Of a stretch of DNA of 41,451 bases, positions 1-8,900 are shown in pieces; positions within the stretch are counted from its first letter, which is position 1, and each line of letters starts with the position of its first letter. A model generated the notes under the pieces. That model was not told the DNA's origin. It made no database searches and saw only the letters and a program-made list of their open reading frames with translations. The stretch spans positions 1 through 41,451 of the forward strand of contig CABVBR010000001.1 in the NCBI GenBank assembly GCA_902496645.1, given 5' to 3'. The translations under genes were made by a program, and so were the position numbers. The stretch is from an uncultured Collinsella sp. Its GTDB lineage: Bacteria; Actinomycetota; Coriobacteriia; Coriobacteriales; Coriobacteriaceae.

Positions 1-570
1 TGGATGTGGTACCTGTGGATCGGCTTTAACTCACCCGCCAGCGGACGCCTGGTGCGTACCTTTGAACGCGCTTATATCGCCGATAAGAGCACCTGGGTCG
101 AGCCGATGGACCCGTACTTTACGCTTACCAAGTCGCCCTCGGTCTGCGACGACATCATGCGCGAGTTCGGCGTTGCCCCCATGGCATGTTCGCCGACCGG
201 TCACATCATCAATGGCCATACGCCCGTCAAGACCACCAAGGGCGAGCAGCCCATCCGCGCCAACGGCAAGCTGTTGGTCATCGACGGCGGCTTCTGCCGC
301 GGCTACCATCCCAAGACGGGCATCGCCGGCTACACGCTTATCTCGAGCTCACGCGGCTGTCGCCTTAAGTCGCACCGGGCCTTTACCACCGTTGCCGAGG
401 CGCTCACCCGCAACATCGATATCGAGAGCGAGACCAACCGCTTTGACGAGGCCGACCGTCGCCGCATGGTGAGCGATACCGATACGGGTGCCAAGATTCG
501 CAGCCAAATCCAGGACCTGCGCCAACTGCTCGATGCATATAGAAACGGTGCTATCGAGGAGCGCGCCTAG
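1..570 (+). CDS. fbp: Fructose-1,6-bisphosphatase class III, C-terminal part (5' end outside window)
   Basis: This is the last 189 codons of a class III (Firmicutes-type) fructose-1,6-bisphosphatase, the gluconeogenic enzyme that hydrolyses fructose 1,6-bisphosphate to fructose 6-phosphate in the cytoplasm. The reading frame is open from base 1, so the gene begins upstream. B. subtilis Fbp is about 670 residues, so roughly the last quarter is present. Family signatures visible are FERAYIADK, the INGHTPVK segment with a metal-site His, ANGKLLVIDGGFCR, TGIAGYTLI, and the tail motif SDTDTGAKIRSQIQDL. The stop at 568-570 is followed at once by a CCCCGC/GCGGGG hairpin and, 78 bases on, by gtrA in the same direction. 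No frame damage is seen. The family call is firm. Confidence 0.93.
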   Translation, partial: WMWYLWIGFNSPASGRLVRTFERAYIADKSTWVEPMDPYFTLTKSPSVCDDIMREFGVAPMACSPTGHIINGHTPVKTTKGEQPIRANGKLLVIDGGFCRGYHPKTGIAGYTLISSSRGCRLKSHRAFTTVAEALTRNIDIESETNRFDEADRRRMVSDTDTGAKIRSQIQDLRQLLDAYRNGAIEERA

Positions 571-584
571 CCCCGCCTGCGGGG
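571..584 (+). terminator. Short GC hairpin after fbp, weak terminator or attenuator
   Basis: CCCCGC-CT-GCGGGG starts directly after the fbp stop codon. It is perfectly self-complementary but has no following T-run, so it is more likely a 3'-end stabiliser or a partial attenuator before gtrA than a full intrinsic terminator. Confidence 0.35.
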
Positions 585-648
585 ATTGGCTAAACTTGCT
601 GAGTTCGTCATCCCCACGGCGTCCCCGCGCCACCCTAAGGCAGGTACC

Positions 649-1044
649 ATGCAAAAGCTCCTTGCGCAGATCATGAAGTTTGGCGTTGTCGGCGTCGTCG
701 CCACGGTCATCGACTTTGGCATCATGAATCTGCTCCACTACGGTCTGGGCCTCAATATCCTGATCGCCAATACCAGCGGCTTTATCGTCTCGCTCATCTT
801 TAACTACGTCGCGAGCATGAAGTACGTGTTTGCGCACAAGGAGGGCATGAGCCGCCGCCGCGAGTTCATTATCTTTGTCGTGCTGTCCGTGATCGGCTTG
901 GCTCTCAACGACGGTATCGTGCTGGCGCTCAACGCCGGCCTGGGGCTCGAGGCCAATATCGCCAAGATTTGCGCCACCGCACTTGTCATGGTCTACAACT
1001 TTGTGACCCGAAAGATCTTCCTGGAGGGCGAGGAGACCAAGTAG
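649..1044 (+). CDS. GtrA-family membrane protein (first of two)
   Basis: A 131-residue integral membrane protein of the GtrA-like family, whose members help move or present lipid-linked sugars for glycosylation of cell-wall polymers. About four hydrophobic helices are visible. The conserved central motif is FNYVASMKYVF, followed by the basic loop SRRREF, and the protein ends with FVTRKIFLEGEE. I chose the ATG at 649 because AAGG/CAGG Shine-Dalgarno-like sequence lies just before it and the protein then starts with the amphipathic MQKLLAQIMKFGVVG; an upstream TTG at 586 would add 21 unconvincing residues. It is a clear paralogue of the next gene. Which polymer it serves cannot be told from the window because no glycosyltransferase adjoins it. 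Confidence 0.88.
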   Translation: MQKLLAQIMKFGVVGVVATVIDFGIMNLLHYGLGLNILIANTSGFIVSLIFNYVASMKYVFAHKEGMSRRREFIIFVVLSVIGLALNDGIVLALNAGLGLEANIAKICATALVMVYNFVTRKIFLEGEETK

Positions 1045-1068
1045 CTCGGCCTCCTCGTTGCACTATGG

Positions 1069-1112
1069 GGCCCACGGACGACGCGCGTCGAGCGCTGCGT
1101 TGTTCGTGGGCC
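1069..1112 (+). terminator. Hairpin between the two gtrA genes, possible terminator
   Basis: GGCCCACG at 1069-1076 pairs with CGTGGGCC at 1105-1112. The loop holds a second palindrome, CGACGCGCGTCG (1079-1090). The tail TTGCTCGTTT is only moderately T-rich. The remainder of the 219-base gap up to 1263 shows no gene; the second gtrA probably has its own promoter there but no clear -35/-10 pair was found. Confidence 0.35.
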
Positions 1113-1263
1113 TTGCTCGTTTACGGCAAGATTTGCAACGTTTGCGGATTACCTCTTGAATATTTGGCGAGTTCGTATAGTTCTTGCCAAAGACCTTACG
1201 TTTCCCTTGCAAAAGCTCTAAAGTATCCTCTGCTCGATTCATCAACGCATTGGATGTGATTAC

Positions 1264-1671
1264 GTGCGCAAGGCACTGGCACAACCTCATACTAAGCAAT
1301 TCCTCAAGTTCGCTGTCGTGGGTCTTATCTCCTTTGGCATCGACTGGGGCATGCTCATTGCGCTCGTCGAGCTGTTCCATCTCGACTTTTTGATGAGCAC
1401 CACGATCTCGTTTATCACGTCCGTCGTGGTCAACTACTGGCTCAGCATGAAGTACGTGTTCGACCATCGCGAGGGCATGAGCCGCAAGCGCGAGTTTACG
1501 ATCTTCACCATCCTGTCGGTGATTGGTTTGGGTCTCAACGACCTGTACATGTTTGTGGGCGTCACGTTTTTGAGCATCGGCTACCAGGCCATGAAGGCCA
1601 TCGCCACGTTCCTGGTCACCTGGTACAACTACTTTAGCCGTCGCTTCTTCCTCGAGGGCGCACAGTCGTAG
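1264..1671 (+). CDS. GtrA-family membrane protein (second of two)
   Basis: A 135-residue paralogue of the gene at 649-1044, with the same order of four hydrophobic segments and the same signatures: VNYWLSMKYVF in place of FNYVASMKYVF, then SRKREF, then FSRRFFLEG at the C-terminus. The start is a GTG at 1264, preceded by a weak GGATG Shine-Dalgarno. As a GtrA-like protein it is predicted to act in the cytoplasmic membrane in cell-surface polysaccharide or teichoic-type polymer glycosylation. The tandem pair, separated by 219 bases, suggests duplication followed by specialisation. Small-multidrug-resistance-like topology is the main alternative, but the motif pattern fits GtrA better. Confidence 0.87.
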   Translation: MRKALAQPHTKQFLKFAVVGLISFGIDWGMLIALVELFHLDFLMSTTISFITSVVVNYWLSMKYVFDHREGMSRKREFTIFTILSVIGLGLNDLYMFVGVTFLSIGYQAMKAIATFLVTWYNYFSRRFFLEGAQS

Positions 1672-1697
1672 TTTGTACGACATTTGCTTGAAGGTAT

Positions 1698-1734
1698 AAC
1701 CGGCTGGAACTCTCGTTCCAGCCGGTTTTTTGTT
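1698..1734 (+). terminator. Strong intrinsic terminator after the second gtrA
   Basis: A perfect 13-bp stem, AACCGGCTGGAAC (1698-1710) with GTTCCAGCCGGTT (1715-1727), a TCTC loop and a following T-run to 1731. It ends the + strand transcript. Confidence 0.93.
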
Positions 1735-1783
1735 TGCAGAGTCTGCCGAGGAAGGCGTACGAGGCGGGCTACAACGCTGGAAT

Positions 1784-2010
1784 GGGACGCAGTTTCCGGA
1801 TGAGCCCCCATGCGGAAAACCCATCCCGGAATGAGCCCTCAAAGCGGGACACGCTTTCCGAAACCCGTCCCATCGGGAAACTGTATCCCGGTCTGTCTAG
1901 AACGGGATGCGCTTTCCCAATGGATGCTGATGCGGAAACTGTGTCCCGGAATTCGCCTTCAGAGCGGGATGCAATTTCCGGTTGAGCCTCGATTGGGAAA
2001 CGACGTCCCA
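1784..2010. repeat. Array of eight alternating inverted 16-17 bp units, about 30 bp apart
   Basis: Eight copies of a short motif alternate in orientation. The forward form is close to CGGGATGCGCTTTCCG and the reverse form close to CGGAAACTGTGTCCCG. Units lie at 1784-1799 (+), 1813-1829 (-), 1845-1860 (+), 1875-1891 (-), 1903-1918 (+), 1933-1949 (-), 1965-1981 (+) and 1994-2010 (-). Centre-to-centre distance is 28-32 bp, close to three helical turns. The outermost units are near mirror copies (AATGGGACG...GTTTCC at both ends), so the whole block is itself an inverted repeat. Spacers of 11-15 bases differ, although ATGAGCCC recurs. The array lies between two convergent transcription units. It fills most of the 406-base gap 1672-2077, in which no gene is seen. 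Confidence 0.85.
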
Positions 2011-2020
2011 TTCACATGAA

Positions 2021-2056
2021 GACGGGCGGCTCGGATGTTGGTCCGAACCGCCCGTC
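2021..2056 (-). terminator. Hairpin downstream of the DUF4430 operon
   Basis: GACGGGCGG-c-TCGGA (2021-2035) pairs with TCCGA-a-CCGCCCGTC (2042-2056), with one mismatch and a six-base loop. It lies 21 bases beyond the stop of the minus-strand gene at 2078. The T-tail in that direction is poor (TTCATG), so efficiency is uncertain. Confidence 0.6.
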
Positions 2057-2077
2057 TGGCGCACTATGTCGAGGCCT

Positions 2078-2983
2078 CTAGCCCGTTACGTAATACCACA
2101 CGACGGTGTCGCCATTCTTGAGAGTGTAATTACTACAGGCCGTCATGGGCGTTTCGCCGTTAACGGAGTACATCCAGCCACTCTTGTCGCCGTGCTCCAT
2201 CTCGGCCAGGCCGCCGATAGCGGCGACATACGTGCCGTACGACGTGCCGCGCGCATTCACGGAAAGCCCTAGGGCGCACAGGGCATCGTAGACCGTAGCG
2301 CCCTTGTTAAAGGTGAAGGTGCCACTAGAAGACACAGGATTGCCCACAGCGCTCGATGTGACCGAGACCGTTACCGTGACGTAGCCAGGCTGCTGCGAGC
2401 CGTCCTGATTGCCCGCAGAGGCGCCGCCACTGTTGGATGCAGACCCACCGCCGGACGCCGAGCCGCTGCCCGAAGAAGAGCTCGATCCACCGGCGGATTC
2501 GGAGCCCTGTCCGGCAGACGTGTTGCTGGACTTCTTGCCGCCTTTGCCTTCGGACTTCTTCTCCTTCGAATCCTTGTCCGACTTTTTGTCCGAAGACTCG
2601 GAATCGTCCTTGGAGTCAGATTCGTCCGAATCCTTGGACCCAGAGCTCGCATCATCCGAAGATTTTGAGCCCTTGGCTCCAGTCTTACCCGAAGCGGTAG
2701 TCGAGCCGGAAACCGACGCATCCTTGGCAACGACGCTCTCCCCCGTCACGGTCTCGACAATCCAATCGATGGACCAGGCACCGCTGACGGAAGGGTGAAC
2801 AAAGCCCAGCGAGACGACAATCAGCGCAATGCAGACGGCCGTCAGAACGCCAAGCAGCGCCTTGCGCCGAGGGGCGAACGCCGCCGAAGCGGCGCCCTTT
2901 TGCTTGGCATCGTCGAACTGAATGAACGACGAGTCGGGCTGCTTGGACTCGGCGTCCTGAGGCTTATTGGACACAGCCCTCAC
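2078..2983 (-). CDS. Membrane-anchored protein with a transcobalamin-like C-terminal (DUF4430) domain
   Basis: A 301-residue protein in three parts. A short cytoplasmic N-terminus is followed by one membrane helix at about residues 44-66 (ALLGVLTAVCIALIVVSLGF). A long low-complexity Ser/Asp/Lys/Gly linker covers roughly residues 85-195. The C-terminal DUF4430 domain, about residues 200-301, contains SGTFTFNKGATVYDAL, KSGWMYSVNGE and the closing NGDTVVWYY. DUF4430 corresponds to the C-terminal fold of transcobalamin and intrinsic factor. The GTG at 2983 follows the TAG of the upstream giant gene with no gap, so translation is probably coupled; a second GTG at 2974 is the alternative start. Sharing an operon with three more DUF4430 domains behind a cobalamin riboswitch makes a corrinoid-binding surface protein the best inference. 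Confidence 0.85.
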   Translation of the reverse strand: MRAVSNKPQDAESKQPDSSFIQFDDAKQKGAASAAFAPRRKALLGVLTAVCIALIVVSLGFVHPSVSGAWSIDWIVETVTGESVVAKDASVSGSTTASGKTGAKGSKSSDDASSGSKDSDESDSKDDSESSDKKSDKDSKEKKSEGKGGKKSSNTSAGQGSESAGGSSSSSGSGSASGGGSASNSGGASAGNQDGSQQPGYVTVTVSVTSSAVGNPVSSSGTFTFNKGATVYDALCALGLSVNARGTSYGTYVAAIGGLAEMEHGDKSGWMYSVNGETPMTACSNYTLKNGDTVVWYYVTG

Positions 2984-5900
2984 CTACCGACGCTTGGTAA
3001 ACACGAACACACCGATGACGGCAAGACCGATCACGCCAGCCGCAACGCCGACGATGGCAAGCGGATTGAAGCCAGACTGCTGCGCGGGAGCCTCAGCGGA
3101 CTTCTTAGCGGTAGTCGTGGCGGCCGCGCCCGTATCCGACTTGGAGCCGGACTTGCTGGACTTCTTATCAGACTTCTTGCTGTCCTTCTTGTCGGACTTG
3201 TCGGAATCCTTCTTGGAATCCTTGCCGTCCTTGGTCTCGGTCTTGGTCGTGGTGGACACCGGCTTTTGGCCCGGAGCAACAGCACCGCCAGTCTGCTGGC
3301 CGTTTGTGCCGTTACCGGAGCCAGAACCAGCACCGGCATTACCCGAGCCGCCATTGGAGCCGCCATTGCCGCCGTTACCACCAGGGGTAACGGCATTCTT
3401 GACCCACTTGGCATACAGCGTCATATCAGCCGTCACCGCAACGCTAAAGTCATACGCCTCCGTACAAGCCTCGTCGGTATACCAACCAGCGAAGGTGTAG
3501 CCCTCGCGCGTCGGATCCGCCGGCTTGGCGATAGAGCCGTTGGCGGCCGTAGTCTGAAAATCGACCTTGGACCCCTCGCCAGCGCTAAACGAAACCTTAA
3601 CGCCAGCATTCAGCTTGAACAGCGTGCCAGAGTCGTTGATGTAGTACAAGTTGCCCTGGGCATCACAAGCAATTGGCGAGTCACAGAAGTTGTAGTGGCC
3701 TGTTGCGCTAAACACGCCAGAAGCCTCAGTGTCACCCAACTTGTAACGATATACGCCACCGCCCGAGGTGTAGTTAACGTAATCAGAGCTCTCGCCATAG
3801 TTAACCGTAAAGTAGACATACGCCTCTTCGCCCTGGACACTCACCAGCGGAGCGCCCTTGATACCACCAGTAGGAAGCGCAGCGTCATCGGCAGACGAAA
3901 CCAGCGTCTTGGCAAAGTCGTGGGCCAGATCAATAATCGCTAGCGCAGAGCCGCCAGCAACCTCGCCGCCAACAATCAGCTTGCCATCATACATCGTAGG
4001 CACACACGCGCAGCCGGTAAGGCCAAGGTCAACTACGCGCTCCTCGGTAATACGCGAAGCGGCATCCGCATCGCGTGAGTCGCCATCAGAAATCGCCAAC
4101 ACGTGTAGCTTGCCGTCGCGCGAGATGAGATAGGCATGGCTGCCGTCATCCGAAAGCACGCAGGTGGAGTTGACAACGGCACCAACCGAAACACTTCCGA
4201 GCACATCACCCGTCGACTTGCTGAGCATCTCGACGGTACCGGCACTGGTGGGAACCAAGACAAAGTCATCACCCACCGTCGCGCCCGTCCAGTAATAGCC
4301 CTCATCAGGATTAACATGCTGCCAAGAAACAGCGCCGGTCAGGATATTAATACGCGTCAGATGACCGTTATTGTACGTACTCGTTCCATAGTCGACATCA
4401 ACGGTGCCGACATAGAGGTAATTGCCATCAACCGTCAGCTGAGAATTCGACTGAGCAGTCCTGCTCACGGAGTCAGTGACCCAAACCGTTGTGAGCGCGT
4501 CAGCCGTCAGGGCCTGGACCGCACCGCCGTCAAGCGGAACGATAACCAAACCGTTCGCATAAATCGGGCGCGAGGTGTAACCGACCGCAGCCTTAAGATT
4601 CGACTCGGCAAGGACCTTGCCCGACTCGGCGTCAATCTTTAACAAACGCTTATTGACGGCAAGATACACGTTGCCGTTCACGACGATAGGCTCACTCGCG
4701 TTGGGATACGCCGAACCGGAATACGCCTTCCAATCGAACGTCCAAGAGCTCGCTAGCGCACCCGTAGGCGTCGAAACGTTCTCGACCGCCGCATTGGACT
4801 TGCCGTCCCAATCGGACTTCCAATCGGTCGGACGCGGGGCGCTCGGATTGACTACGACCTCGTCGGGATTGGGAACCGCATCGCCGGCAGCATAAGCCCA
4901 GACGATCTCGTCGCGCGACTTGAGCACGTAGTCGCTATCGAGTTGAGATCCGGGAACACCGTTAACAAAGTACGACCAAGCGCCAGCCAACTTATTAGTG
5001 CCGTCAAGCGGGGAGACAAGGCTGTGAACGCCCCAGAAGCCCAGCTGGTCGTACATCTCAGACTCGATGCCCAAAGCATCGAAGTAGGCGGTAGTGGCGT
5101 CCTTGATCGTCGTGCCCTCAACAAACACCTGCGTCGAAGGATCGGTCCAGCGCTGTGCCTTATCGCCCTTCTTGCCGATGATCTCCATCGAGACAGAAAC
5201 TTGACCGGGCATGGTGCCATCGGAACCATAGACCCAGGTAATCTCATCGCCGGCCTTGAGCGTGTAGTTGCCTGCGCCGACATTGGCCTTCTTGCCGTTG
5301 ACAAAGAACTGCCAGTATTTCCAGGTACTCTCGTTAACCTGCTCGGTCGAAAGCGTCACGTTCTTATTGAACGGTGACGTCAGAGAATTGAGGAACCAAC
5401 CGTACGAGCCCTTGCCCGTGTCGGCGCCAATACCGGCCTGCTTAAAGACCTGCTCGGAAAGATCGGCGGCAGTTGCGCCCTCTTCCACCAGTGCAGTCGT
5501 AGGCTGCGCCCACGTCTGCTGAGCACCCGAAGCGTCCTGACCGACAACGGTGCAGCTTACCGAAAGCCGGTCGGTGGGTGCAGCGTCGCCGTACTTCGAG
5601 TAGCACCAGACGACAGAGTCGCCCGCCTCGAGGGAGTAGCTGCCAGCGCCCACCGATGCAGCGACGCCGTTGATGAACAGCTGCCAATAGGCGCCCGTAG
5701 CATGGTCGTATGCAAGAGTACGATCCGGCTCGAAAGGCGACGTAATAGAATTGAGCACCCAGCCCCAAGAACCATTGGGGTCGTAGTCGGCCTTGAGACC
5801 GGCCTGCTTAAAGAGCTCTTCGGAAAGATCGGCGGCCGTCGAGCCGTTCTTGAGCGTGTACTGCGAAGCGGCAGCCCACGTCTGCTGCTTGCCCTTGGCA

Positions 5901-8900
5901 TCGATGCCAATGACGGAGCACGTCGCTGTGACCTCGGGGCTGTTTTGACCACTCGTGCCCACGACCGTCAACGTTGCCGATACGTCCTGGTTGGCAAGCT
6001 TGGCGTACGTGGCATTGTCGGGATAGCGCTCAGCATAGCGAGCGTACTTCTCGCTCGTCAGGCGCGAGGAAACGACAACCTTCGTGTTGTACTGCGGCTG
6101 CGTGACCTTGAGATTCTCTGCGGAGACAATAGAGCTGTTGCTCGACTTAAACAGACGCCAATCCTGCCCGGACATCGCGTCATAGCCAGGCAGATCGACC
6201 GGCACGACGCCCAAGTCGGTCGAATCGGTCGTTGCCTTGTTGTAGCTCCAGGCAAGGTTGCCGTCGGCATCAAGGTAAGCCTTCTGGAACGCGTGCATGT
6301 CCGCCGAAACGGCATTGGCGTGCTGGCCATTCAGAATGGCGTCAGCATAGCCGGCCTTCGCCTTTTCCATAAGAGAAAGTTCGGCATCTAGCTCGTCCTG
6401 GTCCTGCGGGGCAATCGCAAAGTCGAGGGTCTTGCTTGCCGTGACCTCAGCGTTCGACTTATCGGTCACCGTGAGGGTGATCTTGGTCTTCGCTGCCTCG
6501 GTGCCAGGCAGCGGCTGGTAGACCGTGCCCTTGTAGCCGTTGAACGTAATGTCATCGGTGCTGGCGGAGTACTCAACCTTGTAGTACTTGCCGTCGATAT
6601 TGAGCGTGCTCGTGCGCGGCATCTGCAGATCGGCAGTCAGGCCATCCTTGTTGGCAACCGTGTCGGTGCCGGAGTACTTGATGTTGTCGTAGGTAAAGGC
6701 CGCATCGACCTTCTCCTGGAGCGCCTTCTTGTCGGCGGCGACCTTCTCAGGATCGCCCTTGACCGTCACGACAAAGTCATGCGAGCCGGCAAGCTTAATG
6801 TCGCCGCTCGTAACCGTAACCTTGGCGGTCAGCGTCACGTCTCGATCGCTCGATGCGCGCGAAACCTTACCCGTCTTATCTTCCCAGCTATAACCAGAAA
6901 CAAACAGGCGCTCGGTGTCGGAGCTTGTCCATTCAACAGAGAATTTCTTTGCGGAACCCGCCTTGTACGGAAGCGTGACATTTTGGGTCACGCCATCGGC
7001 GGACTCGCCCGCCGCGTAGCCAATCTGCAGGGATTCGGCGGCTCCGTCAAGAAGGTCTTGCAGTTTAGCCTCGTCCCAAGCAACCTGCACGGACTTGTTG
7101 GGCAGGTAATACTCGGTCTTGCCATCGCGCGACAGTTCAAACGCCACATCGGCGTTACGCAGACCGTCGATGTTGTAACCGGTGTAGTCGTTGGGGTCGA
7201 TGTAGAAGAACGTCACATCGCCGTTGGTCTTATCCTGGGCGTCGGAGATACCGACCGTGGCCTTGGCGTCCTCGGCCTTAAAGTCAACGCCGCCCTCGGA
7301 GACCTTGACGTCAATATCGGTGAAGCCCAAATCGGCAAGCTGCGCCTTCAGAACATCGTTGACGTTGCCGCCCTTGGCGCTGTAATCAACAGCGATCTGC
7401 TTATTGGCATCGTTGAGCTTTTGGACTGCAGCCTCGAGCGAGCCCGCGGCGATAACCTTGTTGGCGGAGACGAGCTCGACCGTCGAGCTACCGCTCGTGG
7501 CGACAGCCTTCAGATACTTGCCCGCGGCAGAAGCCGAAACAGTCGCCTCGGCGCCCGACATATCGGACAGACGCGTCCAGTCGGCCGCCGGAGCCTCCGC
7601 GTCATCCGCCGCATACCAGGCAACAGTCGCCTGAGTGGTCACGTCAATGCCGTTGGTGGTCGAACCGTCGGCGCGCTTGGCCTGCGCCGTCGCCTTAACG
7701 CTATCGCCCGAGACGAGATGGGTCGAATCGCTATTGATCTGCGGCGTAGTTGTCACGCGCAGCAGGTTATACTCCCCCGCCGCGGTAACGCTGTCGGGCG
7801 AAACCCATTCAACCGTGTTGTCGAGAGCGCTCGCCGTAACTTTGATGCGCTTGCCGACAAGCGTGTCCGAAATGGTCAGGCTGCCATCAGTCGTATCGAT
7901 GCCGTCGATGAGCTCGGTCCAATCGGCATCGCCCTCGCCCTTGGCATACCACGCCATGGTGAGCTCGGCATCTTCGGGCACGTCCTTGGTCGAGCCCGAC
8001 CAGCTACCCGGAACCTGCACGCTCGGTGTGATCTTTGAACCCACGCTGAGCGTAACGTCCTTGTCGGCAAGCTCAATGCTCGCCAGCTTGTACTGACCCT
8101 TAAGCGTCACGGGGCCGAGCGGGGCAACGGACTGCGTGCCGCCGTAGGAGCTCTTCTTCTGCGTGCTGGAAACGGTGTTTTCGCTCGTCACCTTCACGCG
8201 CAGATACTTGCCGGCATAGGCGGCGTCAACGGTATAGGCGGCCTCGGTAGCACCGGGGATATCGGTATAGGCGGAGTCGTAGCTCGAGCTGCTGTTTGCA
8301 TACTGCCACTGGTAGGTCACGTTATCGGTGCGGTCGATATAGTGATAGTTGGAGCCGTCCTTTTTGCGCACCTTAGTCTTGAGCGTATCACCCACACGTA
8401 CGCCGTTGGTGGCGGGAGAGCCCTCGAACTGCACGTCGTAAAGCTCAACTTGGCCAGCGACGGAGACAGGACCCGCCGCATAGTACGGCTTCTGCTCGCC
8501 ATAGCCGCCGTTGGCCTTGGCCACGACGTACCAGCCCTTAAGGGCGGCGGTCACCGTCAGGGTGTTACCGGTCTCACCCTCGATAGGCGTGTTGCACGAG
8601 CTGGCGGTATTTGACTTGCCCTTGTACCACTGCCACGTGACATGCGAGTCGGAGGTAACGTCGGTGGAGCCCGCCTTGGCGGTCGCCATAATCGTGGAAC
8701 CAACCTCGACTTTGCCCGAAGTCGGGCTCATAGTCACGCTCGAGACATTAATTGAACCAGCAGCAGCGACGAGAGCGCCCGTCGAGTTGGTCAAGCTCGA
8801 AGAGCCGATCTTCGAGGACACCTTGCACTTGAGGTACTTGCCGCCCAAAGCATCGGTTAGCTCGAGAGTCTCACCCGTGGCGCCCGCGATATCGGTATAC

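Noticed and set aside
1063..1842. Minus-strand open frame of 259 codons across the gtrA terminator and repeat array
   Set aside because: It crosses a strong terminator and repeats and is antisense to a clear GtrA gene.
1784..2010. Possible CRISPR array
   Set aside because: Units alternate in orientation, gaps are only 11-15 bases and partly similar, and no cas gene is near.
2795..3943. Plus-strand open frame of 382 codons
   Set aside because: Runs across the junction of the two DUF4430 genes in antisense and has only low-complexity sequence.
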